The notes under the pieces: model-generated
Told to the model about the DNA's origin: nothing
Seen by the model: the letters and a program-made list of their open reading frames with translations, nothing else
Databases searched by the model: none
Shown here: positions 1-6,851 of the stretch, piece after piece
How positions within the stretch are numbered: the first letter of the stretch is position 1
How the letters are laid out: every line of letters begins with the position of its first letter
Assembly: GCA_027296665.1 (NCBI GenBank)
Contig: JAPUIV010000257.1
Location: forward strand, 1-12,388
Length of the DNA stretch: 12,388 nucleotides
Direction: 5' to 3'
From: Acidobacteriota bacterium
GTDB taxonomy: Bacteria; Acidobacteriota; Polarisedimenticolia; JAPUIV01
Made by a program: the position numbers and the translations under genes

Positions 1-749
1 CCGGGAGACCGGAACCCGATTCCTTCACCAAGATTCCGGATCGTTTGCGGGAGGCCACCGATGGTTTTTTCCAGAGTCGTGAGTCGATCCTCCCTGAAAC
101 TGCGGGCGCCCCCGGTCCCGGCCGCCTGGAACGGGAACCTACCGGTTCCCCGGTCCAGGCGGAATTGGAGGCACCACCCATCCGGAGCCTCGCGCAATAC
201 CGTGATAGCTTCATTATCGGATGTGACGCGGAGGGTCTGCTGGTGGTGGATCAACATGCCGCTCACGAGAGGATCCTGTACGAGCGGTGCGTGGCCGGAT
301 TCCCGGATAGTGAAACCACGCGACAACAACTTCTGTTCCCCAAAACCCTCGAGCTCACCGCCACCCAGATGGTAGCGTTCGAAAGCGCCGCGGAAGAGAT
401 CTCCTCCCTGGGGTACCGCCTGGAACCGTTCGGCAACCGCGGGATCCTGATACGGGAAATCCCCGCGGTTGCCGATGTGGAATCGATTTCGACACTGCTG
501 GCCGATCTCCTTACCGAGGTGGGAAGGCATTTTGGCAAGATGCAGGTGGGCACCCTGCGGGAAAAACTGGCAGTCACAACCGCCTGCCATGCGGCCGTGA
601 AGATCCACCAGCCCCTCGGTCGGGAGAGAATGAACTACCTTCTTCGTGAACTTTTCCAGACATCAAGTCCGATGACCTGTCCCCACGGCCGGCCGGCGGT
701 TTTACGGATCTCTCACGAAGAGCTCCTGGTACGGTTCCGGCGGAGATGA
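1..749 (+). CDS. mutL: DNA mismatch repair protein MutL, C-terminal part (5' end outside window)
   Basis: MutL couples mismatch recognition by MutS to strand incision. The frame is open from base 3, so the N-terminal GHKL ATPase half lies upstream of the window and about 248 residues are visible. A variable linker rich in Pro, Gly and Glu comes first, then the C-terminal dimerisation and endonuclease domain. Bases 249-284 encode DQHAAHERILYE, an exact match to the metal-binding endonuclease motif DQHA-x2-E-x4-E. Later come TACHAAVK, CPHGRP near the end, and a terminal FRR resembling the family's FxR. These motifs are known from MutL proteins that nick DNA themselves, as in organisms without MutH; that this one does so is inferred. 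The stop is TGA at 747-749. No terminator follows, but a promoter for the next gene starts 40 bases later. Identification is very secure. Confidence 0.96.
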   Translation, partial: GRPEPDSFTKIPDRLREATDGFFQSRESILPETAGAPGPGRLEREPTGSPVQAELEAPPIRSLAQYRDSFIIGCDAEGLLVVDQHAAHERILYERCVAGFPDSETTRQQLLFPKTLELTATQMVAFESAAEEISSLGYRLEPFGNRGILIREIPAVADVESISTLLADLLTEVGRHFGKMQVGTLREKLAVTTACHAAVKIHQPLGRERMNYLLRELFQTSSPMTCPHGRPAVLRISHEELLVRFRRR

Positions 750-788
750 GGGGGAGAAGGGGAGAGGCGCGCCTCGATCAGGCTCATC

Positions 789-818
789 TTGACAACTATG
801 GATCACCTGGGCTAGAAT
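789..818 (+). promoter_or_regulatory. sigma70-type promoter for the lytic transglycosylase gene
   Basis: TTGACA (789-794, perfect -35) and TAGAAT (813-818, 5 of 6) are separated by 18 bases. Transcription would start near base 825, giving a leader of about 47 bases to the ATG at 872. This argues against the upstream in-frame ATG at 746, which overlaps the mutL stop but lies before the promoter. Confidence 0.7.
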
Positions 819-871
819 CTGGAGAAGTCTTTTGGAATCATGGAGATGGTTCCCAGAACGGGTGGGAGAAG

Positions 872-1573
872 ATGATCCCCAGATCGGTTCGGGTTCTCTT
901 TATGGTCGGAGGGATCGCCCTCCTGGGTGTAGCGGATCTCTCCCTGGCCGCCCAAGATGCGACGTTTCGGGATGGCAGATCCTTGCGCATCACCGCCTAC
1001 CACGTGGAGGGGAACCTGATCACGCTGGAATTGGAGGGGGGTGGCCGGATCACCCTTCCCCGGGAGCGCATACGTACGATCCGTGAGGTTCCTGCCATGG
1101 AAGGGGAGGAAAGGCTCTCCGCCCGGGAGACAGCGATCTTTCCTCCTTCCGAGAAGCCTTCAACTTCCGATTCCGACACCAAAGAGGGGAGCGAAAACGA
1201 CCTCTTTGCCCAGATTGCCGAACTTGCCCTGAAATACCGACTGGAATCCCAGCTGGTGGCTGCTATCGCCCTGGTGGAATCCGGTTTCGACCCGGAAGCG
1301 GTGTCGGCCAAGGGGGCTCGTGGCCTGATGCAATTGATGCCAGCTACGGCAGCAGAGTACGGCGTCGAAGATTCCTTCAATCCCCTGGAAAACCTGGAGG
1401 CGGGAATTACCCATCTCAGGCACCTTCTGGACCGGTACCAGGGCGACCTGGAACTGGCCCTGGCTGCCTACAATGCCGGTGAGGGGGCCGTGGCCCGTTA
1501 CGGAGGTGTACCCCCCTTCCCCGAAACAATTCGGTATGTGAGCCGGGTTCTCGCCCTGGCCCGGTCTCGATGA
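872..1573 (+). CDS. secreted lytic transglycosylase, SLT domain (GH23-like)
   Basis: This enzyme cleaves the MurNAc-GlcNAc bond of peptidoglycan without water, forming 1,6-anhydro ends, and acts in the periplasm. From ATG 872 the product is 233 residues. Residues 1-27 are a signal peptide: a basic start, a hydrophobic core, then SLAA before the likely cut. A short beta-rich segment (about 29-73, with FRDG, GGGRITLP and RIRTI) resembles small N-terminal domains seen ahead of SLT domains. A Ser/Asp/Glu-rich linker follows. The SLT domain covers about 110-228, with catalytic Glu136 in ALVESGF, then GLMQLMP, the NLEAGITHL helix, AYNAG and PPFPETIRYV. The frame is open back to ATG 746, but that extension has no signal character and precedes the promoter at 789-818. 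A GGGAG sequence lies just before ATG 872. The stop overlaps the next start (ATGA). The family is certain; the specific physiological role is unknown. Confidence 0.9.
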   Translation: MIPRSVRVLFMVGGIALLGVADLSLAAQDATFRDGRSLRITAYHVEGNLITLELEGGGRITLPRERIRTIREVPAMEGEERLSARETAIFPPSEKPSTSDSDTKEGSENDLFAQIAELALKYRLESQLVAAIALVESGFDPEAVSAKGARGLMQLMPATAAEYGVEDSFNPLENLEAGITHLRHLLDRYQGDLELALAAYNAGEGAVARYGGVPPFPETIRYVSRVLALARSR

Positions 1574-2286
1574 CCCGAGCCCGGAGGAGTGTCTCCCCGG
1601 GAGCGTTCGATGCCGTCTGTTTCGACTTTTTTGACACTCTTTGCGTCATTGATGAAGGACGGTATTTCGAAGGGCAGCGCGCCGTTGCGGGGATGCTCGG
1701 TCTCCCCTTCGACTCATTTTTTCGTTTCTGGGTGGAGGCGGGGAAGGCCGGCCAGATTGGCGATTTTCAGACGGAACGGGATCGATTCCTTCACGTGCTG
1801 GCCCGTTTGGACAGGGAGATTTCTGGGCCTCTCCTGACCCGGGCGGTCGCGCTCCAACAGGAGGTTCTTCTGGACGCGACAGCCCTCCACCTGGATGCCG
1901 AGGAGACCCTCCGTGCCCTTCAGCGCGCGCCGGGTTACCGGACCGGACTGATCAGCAATGCCACCAGTAGTGCGTTCCTCCTGTTCCTGAATCTCCGGCT
2001 TCCCCAATTCTTTCATGAGATTCTTTTTTCCTTTCAAGTGGGGGCGATGAAACCAGCTCGACAGATCTATCTTCTTGCCTGTCAACGACTTCGGGTGGAC
2101 CCATCCCGCACCCTGTTTATCGGCGACGGCGGGGCCCAGGAACTGGACGGGGCCAGGTTGGCCGGCATGACGGCGGTCAAGATTCACCGGCAGGGAGTTC
2201 TGGAACTTTTCCGCCGCGGTGAAAGCCGCGGTTGGGACCGCGAATTGAATGACCTTCGGGAGATTCTTCCCGACCTTGGCGTGTGA
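1570..2286 (+). CDS. HAD-superfamily hydrolase with atypical motif I
   Basis: The 238-residue product is a haloacid dehalogenase-like hydrolase, probably cytoplasmic; its substrate cannot be read from the sequence. Motif I is CFDFFDTL (nucleophile Asp19), motif II is LISNATSS (Ser129/Asn130), the motif III Lys161 is in GAMKPARQ, and motif IV is FIGDGGAQELDGARLAGM (Asp186, Asp193). Residues of about 25-105 between motifs I and II would form a helical C1-type cap. The position two after the nucleophile is Phe instead of the Asp that serves as general acid/base in HAD phosphatases. The 2-haloacid dehalogenases also lack that Asp, so phosphatase activity should not be assumed. ATG 1570 overlaps the preceding stop by four bases and has no good ribosome site of its own, so translation is probably coupled to the transglycosylase. 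Fold assignment is secure; function is open. Confidence 0.85.
   Translation: MTRARRSVSPGAFDAVCFDFFDTLCVIDEGRYFEGQRAVAGMLGLPFDSFFRFWVEAGKAGQIGDFQTERDRFLHVLARLDREISGPLLTRAVALQQEVLLDATALHLDAEETLRALQRAPGYRTGLISNATSSAFLLFLNLRLPQFFHEILFSFQVGAMKPARQIYLLACQRLRVDPSRTLFIGDGGAQELDGARLAGMTAVKIHRQGVLELFRRGESRGWDRELNDLREILPDLGV
2214..2242 (+). repeat. cluster of GC palindromes near the 3' end of the HAD gene
   Basis: CCGCGG occurs at 2214-2219 and 2226-2231 with a 6-base gap. CGCGGT (2227-2232) also pairs perfectly with ACCGCG (2237-2242) across a TGGG loop. The RNA could form alternative strong hairpins about 40 bases before the stop codon. No T-run follows, so this is not an intrinsic terminator. Confidence 0.45.
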
Positions 2287-2322
2287 ACCCGATCCGGCCA
2301 GATTTCCCCCTCCCCTGCCGAT

Positions 2323-2351
2323 TTGACCCACCCCGGGCAGGTCCCTATATT
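2323..2351 (+). promoter_or_regulatory. sigma70-type promoter for the DUF4388/TPR gene
   Basis: TTGACC (2323-2328, 5 of 6) and TATATT (2346-2351, 5 of 6) are separated by the ideal 17 bases. Transcription would begin around 2357-2359, only about 8 bases before ATG 2366 and inside the AAGGGGA ribosome-site-like sequence. The transcript would therefore be nearly leaderless. The 79-base gap after the HAD gene holds no terminator hairpin. Confidence 0.6.
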
Positions 2352-2365
2352 CCAAGGGGATCAAC

Positions 2366-3844
2366 ATGAACGGAACCTTCACACCACAAGATCTAGCTGA
2401 AGTTTTGCGAGACGTACTGATCGCCGAGAAGACCGGTATTCTCCACTTCACCCGGATGGGCGCCTGGAAATCGGTCAGTTTTTTTCAGGGAATGCTGGTA
2501 GGGGCCTCATCCAGCATCGAGGAAGAAAACCTGCCTGCCTACCTGGGCAACTCCGATTCCCTCCAGGAGGCGATATCGGGGGAATCTCCGGAGATCACCG
2601 CCGATCCGATATCACTCGGGAACTTCCTGCTGGAGCGAAACCTAGCCGATAAACAGCAGCTGGTCGCAAAGATGCGGGATCTCGGGAGGGATGTGCTGAT
2701 CTCCCTGTTCAAGTGGGAAAATGGCGAGTTCCAGGTGGAGGAGAAGGCGTTATCTCCAGATCCGTTCGAGACGGATGTATTGTGGACCGTGAGCGCCATC
2801 CTGAAAGGGATACATGCCATTACCGATTTCAATAAAATCCGGGAAGTCTTGATTGAGATTGACAGTAATTTGAAATGGAATGAAGCGCAGTACCTGCCGG
2901 TAGAAAGTCTCGCCTTCGGTTCTCTCGAGGGATTCGTCATCAGTAGAATAGACGGAAGTACAACGGTGCGCCAGATCTGCTCCATGTCGCCGGGAGGGGA
3001 TGAAGAACGCACCAGCAGATTCCTTTACGGGCTCCTGGTCCTTGGGGTGGTGGGGTGGGATCCTTCCGTCAACGGAGATCGGTTCCATTACAGGTCTCTC
3101 GCCGGTTCGGTTCATGAGGAGCAACGGAGAGAGAAGGAAGAGACGGAGGAAATCCTTTCCTTCTATAACGGGATCCGAAGCGCCACTCCCTTCGAGGTAC
3201 TCGGAATCCGGGAGTCCGACCCTTTTGAAACTGCCAAGGAAGCTTGTAAGAAGTTGCAGGAAAAGTTCCGCCCCGAAAGGTTCGGAGAACGGGTCCGTAC
3301 CGGCAGGAAAGAGGAATTGGACATCATCGAGGCAAGAATCCTGGAGGCTTTTCTTTCGTTTCAATCGGTCAAGACCACCCAGGCAAAGAAGTTGGCCGGA
3401 GAGTCGGGAGATGCCAACCTCATGGTGGCGGGACAACGGCGTGAATTGAGCAAAACGGAAACCCAGACCATGCAGGAACAGAAAACCTTTCTGGCCGAGC
3501 AGTTCTTCCAGAAGGCCAGGGAAAGCCATGTCATGGGGGATTACCATTCGGCCATCGATTACTGCACCAACGCCATTCGTAACAACCCGGGCGTGGCGGG
3601 AGTCTACGCGCTTCTGGCCAACTGCCAGCTGAGGAACCCCGATCACCGCTGGCAAAAACGGGCCGAGGAGAATCTGCAAAAGGCAATCGATCTCGACCCC
3701 TGGGTCCCGGATCATCACGTGAACATGGCTCGTTTCTACATCCAGCACGGCATGAAAAAGAAGGCAAAACGCCACCTGGAAAAGGCATTGGAGATCCAAC
3801 CGACCCATCCCGAGGCAAGCGCCGAATTCAAACGCCTGAAATAG
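2366..3844 (+). CDS. DUF4388 protein with J-like segment and TPR repeats
   Basis: The 492-residue product has no signal peptide or membrane segment and should be cytoplasmic. Residues 3-60 fit the DUF4388 (PATAN-like) pattern: FTPQDLAEVL, then EKTGILHFTR and KSVSFFQGMLVGASSS. A helical part follows, with LGNFLLERNLADKQQLVAKM and FKWENGEFQVEEKAL (about 84-130). A charged Glu/Arg stretch lies at about 251-263. Residues 271-335 look like a degenerate J domain: TPFEVLGIRESDPFETAKEA, with RPERF where the HPD tripeptide would be, so DnaK stimulation is unlikely. TPR-like repeats fill about 374-480 (GDYHSAIDYCTNAIRNNP, AEENLQKAIDLDP, KRHLEKALEIQP). This architecture is known from uncharacterised proteins, often in Deltaproteobacteria, and suggests a protein-interaction or regulatory scaffold. 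AAGGGGA precedes ATG 2366 by 5 bases, and DUF4388 begins right at that start. No neighbour explains its role. Confidence 0.8.
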   Translation: MNGTFTPQDLAEVLRDVLIAEKTGILHFTRMGAWKSVSFFQGMLVGASSSIEEENLPAYLGNSDSLQEAISGESPEITADPISLGNFLLERNLADKQQLVAKMRDLGRDVLISLFKWENGEFQVEEKALSPDPFETDVLWTVSAILKGIHAITDFNKIREVLIEIDSNLKWNEAQYLPVESLAFGSLEGFVISRIDGSTTVRQICSMSPGGDEERTSRFLYGLLVLGVVGWDPSVNGDRFHYRSLAGSVHEEQRREKEETEEILSFYNGIRSATPFEVLGIRESDPFETAKEACKKLQEKFRPERFGERVRTGRKEELDIIEARILEAFLSFQSVKTTQAKKLAGESGDANLMVAGQRRELSKTETQTMQEQKTFLAEQFFQKARESHVMGDYHSAIDYCTNAIRNNPGVAGVYALLANCQLRNPDHRWQKRAEENLQKAIDLDPWVPDHHVNMARFYIQHGMKKKAKRHLEKALEIQPTHPEASAEFKRLK

Positions 3845-3872
3845 GAATATTCAGCCCCCGTTCGCCCTAGCC

Positions 3873-3900
3873 TTGACAGTGCCCTGGCGGGTGCTATAAT
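3873..3900 (+). promoter_or_regulatory. consensus extended -10 promoter heading the yceD-rpmF-fab cluster
   Basis: A perfect TTGACA (3873-3878) and a perfect TATAAT (3895-3900) are separated by 16 bases, and TGC just before the -10 adds the extended -10 element. Transcription would start near 3907. This rules out the in-frame TTG at 3900, which lies inside the -10 box, and supports ATG 3924. It is the best promoter match in the window and probably serves ribosomal and lipid genes together. Confidence 0.85.
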
Positions 3901-3923
3901 TGCTGCGTTTTGGGTGGTTTCGG

Positions 3924-4454
3924 ATGTTCCTGGAAATCGAAAAAAAGGGTCAGGAGCCGCTGGTTTTCCACAGGGAAATTCCGGTTGGTAAGTTGGTCCG
4001 CCAGGAGCTTGAGACCATCCTTGTCGGATCCGTCCGGATCCAGGGACAGGTTCTTCCCGCCCGGGACGGTTTCCTTCTTCGCGGTCGCCTTCAGGCTTCC
4101 ACGCAGATTCCTTGTTCCCGGTGCCTGGAACCTTATATCTTTTCCCTGGAGACCGAAGTGATCCGGATTTATGTGAGCGGGCAAGAACCCGGGGCAGAAA
4201 TCCCGGCCGGGGAGAGGAAACTCCCTGCCGACGAGATTCCGCTAGCCCGGTTCGATGGCCGCCGGATTGACCTGTTGCGTCTGGCTGAAGAGCAGGTTTT
4301 TCTGGATCTTCCTTTGAAACCAGTATGTCGGGAGGAGTGTCGGGGGCTCTGTCCGCAATGCGGTGTGAACCGGAACCTGATGTCTTGCCTGTGCCGGTCC
4401 GAAAGAATCGATCATTGGTTCGGGGCACTCGGGAACCTGTTGAACCGGTCATGA
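3924..4454 (+). CDS. yceD: YceD / DUF177 family protein
   Basis: DUF177 proteins usually lie directly upstream of rpmF, and in plants and E. coli the family has been tied to 23S rRNA accumulation; the exact activity is not settled. The 176-residue product has the typical length. Cys64 and Cys67 (PCSRCLEP) form the first pair. The C-terminal part has the family pattern DLPLKPVCREECRGLCPQCG (Cys135, 139, 143, 146), then an Asn-rich turn and CLC (Cys155, 157), consistent with metal binding. ATG 3924 was chosen because the promoter at 3873-3900 starts RNA near 3907; GGGTGG 6 bases upstream is a weak ribosome site. The frame is open further back to a TTG at 3900. rpmF follows after 42 bases. Confidence 0.92.
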   Translation: MFLEIEKKGQEPLVFHREIPVGKLVRQELETILVGSVRIQGQVLPARDGFLLRGRLQASTQIPCSRCLEPYIFSLETEVIRIYVSGQEPGAEIPAGERKLPADEIPLARFDGRRIDLLRLAEEQVFLDLPLKPVCREECRGLCPQCGVNRNLMSCLCRSERIDHWFGALGNLLNRS

Positions 4455-4496
4455 CCCTTACCCCTTCCTCCCTCCCCACCAAACCAGGAGCCTAGA

Positions 4497-4679
4497 ATGG
4501 CCAACCCAAAACGGAGGCATTCCCGGGCGAGGACGCACAAACGCCGCGCCCATGACAGCCTTTCCGTACCCTCACACTCGGTATGTCCTCATTGCCAGGA
4601 GGCAAAACTTCCGCATCGCGTCTGTCCCCATTGCGGTTACTACAAGGGGAGAGAAGTCTTTGAAGTAGCCAAGGTTTGA
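4497..4679 (+). CDS. rpmF: 50S ribosomal protein bL32
   Basis: This 60-residue product is bL32, a small basic protein of the large ribosomal subunit. It begins MANPKRRHSRARTHKRRAH, the classic Lys/Arg-rich start. Residues from about 30 on contain CPHC and CPHC pairs, so this is the zinc-binding (C+) form of bL32. AGGAG (4486-4490) lies 6 bases before the ATG. The 42-base gap from yceD is a pyrimidine-rich stretch with no promoter, so expression should come from the promoter before yceD. The yceD-rpmF-plsX order is conserved across many bacteria. Confidence 0.98.
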   Translation: MANPKRRHSRARTHKRRAHDSLSVPSHSVCPHCQEAKLPHRVCPHCGYYKGREVFEVAKV

Positions 4680-4680
4680 T

Positions 4681-4702
4681 CGGTTCCACCGCCTGGGAAC
4701 CG
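4681..4702 (+). repeat. perfect stem-loop directly after rpmF
   Basis: CGGTTCC (4681-4687) pairs with GGAACCG (4696-4702) across an 8-base loop, one base after the rpmF stop codon. No T-run follows, so it is not a standard intrinsic terminator. It could stabilise or partially end the rpmF message before plsX. Confidence 0.5.
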
Positions 4703-4720
4703 GCGTGCAGCAAGTGATCA

Positions 4721-4738
4721 GCCGCGATCTTCATCGGC
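4721..4738 (+). repeat. small bulged hairpin just upstream of the plsX ribosome site
   Basis: GCCGCGAT (4721-4728) can pair with ATCGGC (4733-4738) with a two-base bulge and a CTTC loop. It ends 3 bases before the plsX Shine-Dalgarno sequence GGGAGG (4742-4747). It is weak and possibly incidental. Confidence 0.3.
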
Positions 4739-4752
4739 AGAGGGAGGCGTAG

Positions 4753-5829
4753 GTGAGCCTGTTCCGCGTTGCCGTCGATGTGATGGGAGGGGACCACGGC
4801 CCCCGGATCATCATTGCCGGGGCCCTTGCGGCCGCCCGTCACCACCGGATCAAGGTTCTTCTGGTGGGCCGTGAGGAAGAAATTCGACCGGAATTGAATC
4901 GGCGCTCCCATGCCGGCCTGGAGGTGGAGTGTGTGCCCGCCCCGGAGACGATCGGCATGGAAGAGTCCCCGATCCCGGCCATTCGTAAGAAGAAGAAATC
5001 CTCCATCGCCGTAGCTGCACGTCTGATCCGGGACGGCCTGGCCGACGGTATGGTCAGTGCGGGGAATACCGGCGCGGTCATGGCCGCCGCTAAGCTAATT
5101 CTGGGAACGATCCCCGGAATTGATCGGCCTGCCCTTACCGCGGTCATTCCCAGCCGGAAGGGGCGCACGGTGATCCTGGATGTGGGTGCCAATCTGGACA
5201 TCAAGCCGCTGCATTACCTCCAGTTCGCCGGTATGGGGTATCTGTACAGCCAATTGGTCCTCGGGATCGAACAACCCAGGATTGGCCTCCTCACCGTCGG
5301 GGAGGAGGAAACCAAGGGACCGGAGAATTTGCGCGAAGCCTTTGGGCTCCTCCGGGAATCGGGCCTGAATTTCATTGGAAATATCGAGGGAAAGGGAGTG
5401 TTCAGCGGGCAGGCCGACGTGATCGTATGCGACGGGTTTCTGGGCAATGTTTCCTTGAAGATCATGGAGAGCACCGCCGAGATGATTCTCCGTTTCCTTA
5501 TCGATGAGGCCCGAACCACCTTGCGCGGCCGGCTGGGTTTTCTGATCGCACGTTCGACCTTGCGGAAGTTCCGGAAACGGATCGATTACGCCGAATACGG
5601 CGGCGTACCCTTACTGGGAATGAAGGGAAGCGTTGTGGTTTGCCATGGACGCTCCTCTTCCAGGGCAATCGAGAACGCCATTCGGGTGGGAGCCGACTTC
5701 GTCAGGAATCGGGTTGTGGAGAGGATCCAGGAAGAAATCCCCAAGCTCAGCAAACAGTTCAGGGAAGGGGCAAATTCCTCCTTCCCAAGGACCGCGGAAG
5801 GGGTTCCCGCGGGAGGGGGCGAAGGATGA
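4753..5829 (+). CDS. plsX: phosphate acyltransferase PlsX
   Basis: PlsX converts acyl-ACP and phosphate to acyl-phosphate, the acyl donor for PlsY in phospholipid synthesis, and works at the inner face of the membrane. The 358-residue product carries the family signatures in order: VDVMGGDHGP at the start, SAGNTGAVMAAA, LDVGANLD, GLLTVGEEETKG, FIGNIEGKGVFSG, VCDGFLGNVSLK and AEYGGVPLLGMKG. About 20 residues at the C terminus (Ser, Gly and Pro rich) extend past the conserved domain and are probably disordered. The start is GTG 4753, with GGGAGG 5 bases upstream. The stop overlaps the fabH start (ATGA), so the two are likely coupled in translation. It lies 73 bases after rpmF, with stem-loops between them. 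Confidence 0.97.
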   Translation: MSLFRVAVDVMGGDHGPRIIIAGALAAARHHRIKVLLVGREEEIRPELNRRSHAGLEVECVPAPETIGMEESPIPAIRKKKKSSIAVAARLIRDGLADGMVSAGNTGAVMAAAKLILGTIPGIDRPALTAVIPSRKGRTVILDVGANLDIKPLHYLQFAGMGYLYSQLVLGIEQPRIGLLTVGEEETKGPENLREAFGLLRESGLNFIGNIEGKGVFSGQADVIVCDGFLGNVSLKIMESTAEMILRFLIDEARTTLRGRLGFLIARSTLRKFRKRIDYAEYGGVPLLGMKGSVVVCHGRSSSRAIENAIRVGADFVRNRVVERIQEEIPKLSKQFREGANSSFPRTAEGVPAGGGEG

Positions 5830-6815
5830 ACGGCAAATTCCGGGCCGTGGTGGCAGGAACGGGTTCCTCCTTGCCCGCGAAGGTGTTAACCAACAAGGAT
5901 CTGGAGAAGATGGTCGATACATCCGATGAATGGATCACGACCCGCACGGGGATCCGGGAGCGCCACGTGGCAGAAGAGGGGCAGGGGATGTCGGAATATG
6001 CCTCTGCGGCCGGACGCAAGGCGATGGAAATGGCCGGGGTCGGCGCCGCCGATCTTGACATGATCATCTGCGCAACCGTGACACCAGACATGCCGATCCC
6101 TTCCACCGCCTGCTTCATCCAGCACCAGCTCGGGGCGAAAGGAGCGGCCTGCTTTGATATGGCTGCGGGCTGCTCCGGTTACATCTACGCCCTTGCGGTA
6201 GCCGAGCAGTTCCTTGTGAGTGGTTCCTGTGAACGAATACTGGTCATTGGCGCGGAACTATTGTCGAAATTCTTGAACTGGAAGGACAGAACCACCTGCG
6301 TCATCTTTGCCGACGGCGCGGGGGCCAGCTTGCTCTGCCGGGGAGATTCCGATCGGGGCGTTCTTGCCACCATCTTAAAAGCCGACGGATCGATGGCTGA
6401 TTTCATCTGCCTGCCGGGGGGAGGCACTCTGCACCCCCCTTCCGAAAAGACCATTTCCGAGGGCCTCCACTACATCCGGATGCGGGGAAACGAAACCTTC
6501 AAACTCGCCATTCGCTCGCTGGAAGAGGTTTCACGGGATGTCCTGCGGAAGGCGGGCCTGCAACCTTCGGATGTCGACCTGTTCATCCCCCACCAGGCCA
6601 ATCGGCGCATCATCGATGCGGTTGGCTCTCGGCTTGGTTTTGAGGAGGATCGCGTTTTTGTCAACATTGACCGAGTCGGGAACACCTCGGCCGCTTCCAT
6701 CCCGATTGCTCTCGACGAGGCGGTGCGAGCCGGTCGAGTGAAGAGAGGCAACGCACTCCTGTTTGCCGCTTTCGGCGCCGGTCTCACATGGGGGGCTGCG
6801 GTGGTCCGCTGGTAG
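5826..6815 (+). CDS. fabH: 3-oxoacyl-ACP synthase III (FabH)
   Basis: FabH condenses acetyl-CoA (or another acyl-CoA) with malonyl-ACP to start fatty-acid chains. The 329-residue product has the full KAS III triad: Cys116 in DMAAGCSGY, His256 in PHQANRR and Asn286 in VGNTSAAS. The N-terminal signature DTSDEWITTRTGIRERH and the C-terminal FGAGLTWGA are also intact. ATG 5826 overlaps the plsX stop. The frame stays open upstream inside plsX, but that part is only the third frame of plsX. Primer preference (straight or branched) cannot be read from the sequence. fabD follows after 36 bases. Confidence 0.98.
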   Translation: MNGKFRAVVAGTGSSLPAKVLTNKDLEKMVDTSDEWITTRTGIRERHVAEEGQGMSEYASAAGRKAMEMAGVGAADLDMIICATVTPDMPIPSTACFIQHQLGAKGAACFDMAAGCSGYIYALAVAEQFLVSGSCERILVIGAELLSKFLNWKDRTTCVIFADGAGASLLCRGDSDRGVLATILKADGSMADFICLPGGGTLHPPSEKTISEGLHYIRMRGNETFKLAIRSLEEVSRDVLRKAGLQPSDVDLFIPHQANRRIIDAVGSRLGFEEDRVFVNIDRVGNTSAASIPIALDEAVRAGRVKRGNALLFAAFGAGLTWGAAVVRW

Positions 6816-6851
6816 GACCGGGGGCCCATTTCCCCGTTCACGAGGTGGTTT

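Noticed and set aside
570..600. ACH in place of ACR in the MutL C-terminal motif
   Set aside because: ACH variants are, as far as I recall, common in MutL from many proteobacteria, so this is not unusual.
746..871. N-terminal extension of the transglycosylase from the ATG overlapping mutL
   Set aside because: A promoter lies inside it and a clear signal peptide starts at 872.
1714..2451. A 245-residue minus-strand open frame over the HAD gene and the following promoter
   Set aside because: It covers both a well-supported gene and a promoter on the other strand and shows no protein motif.
2750..3808. A 352-residue open frame on the minus strand across the DUF4388 gene
   Set aside because: It is antisense to a gene with clear domains, has no recognisable motif and fits chance open frames in GC-rich coding DNA.
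4026..4041. GGATCC inverted repeat inside yceD
   Set aside because: Short and within coding sequence; GATCC/CCGGATC-type words are common throughout the window.
3736..4482. A 248-residue minus-strand open frame over the yceD promoter and gene
   Set aside because: The composition is Arg, Gly and Pro rich without pattern, and it is antisense to yceD.
5640..5825. N-terminal extension of the fabH frame inside plsX
   Set aside because: It is an alternative frame of plsX; FabH homology starts at 5826, where ATG overlaps the plsX stop.
6803..6836. Two alternative 5-bp hairpins between fabH and fabD
   Set aside because: The stems are short and overlap each other, and no T-run follows.
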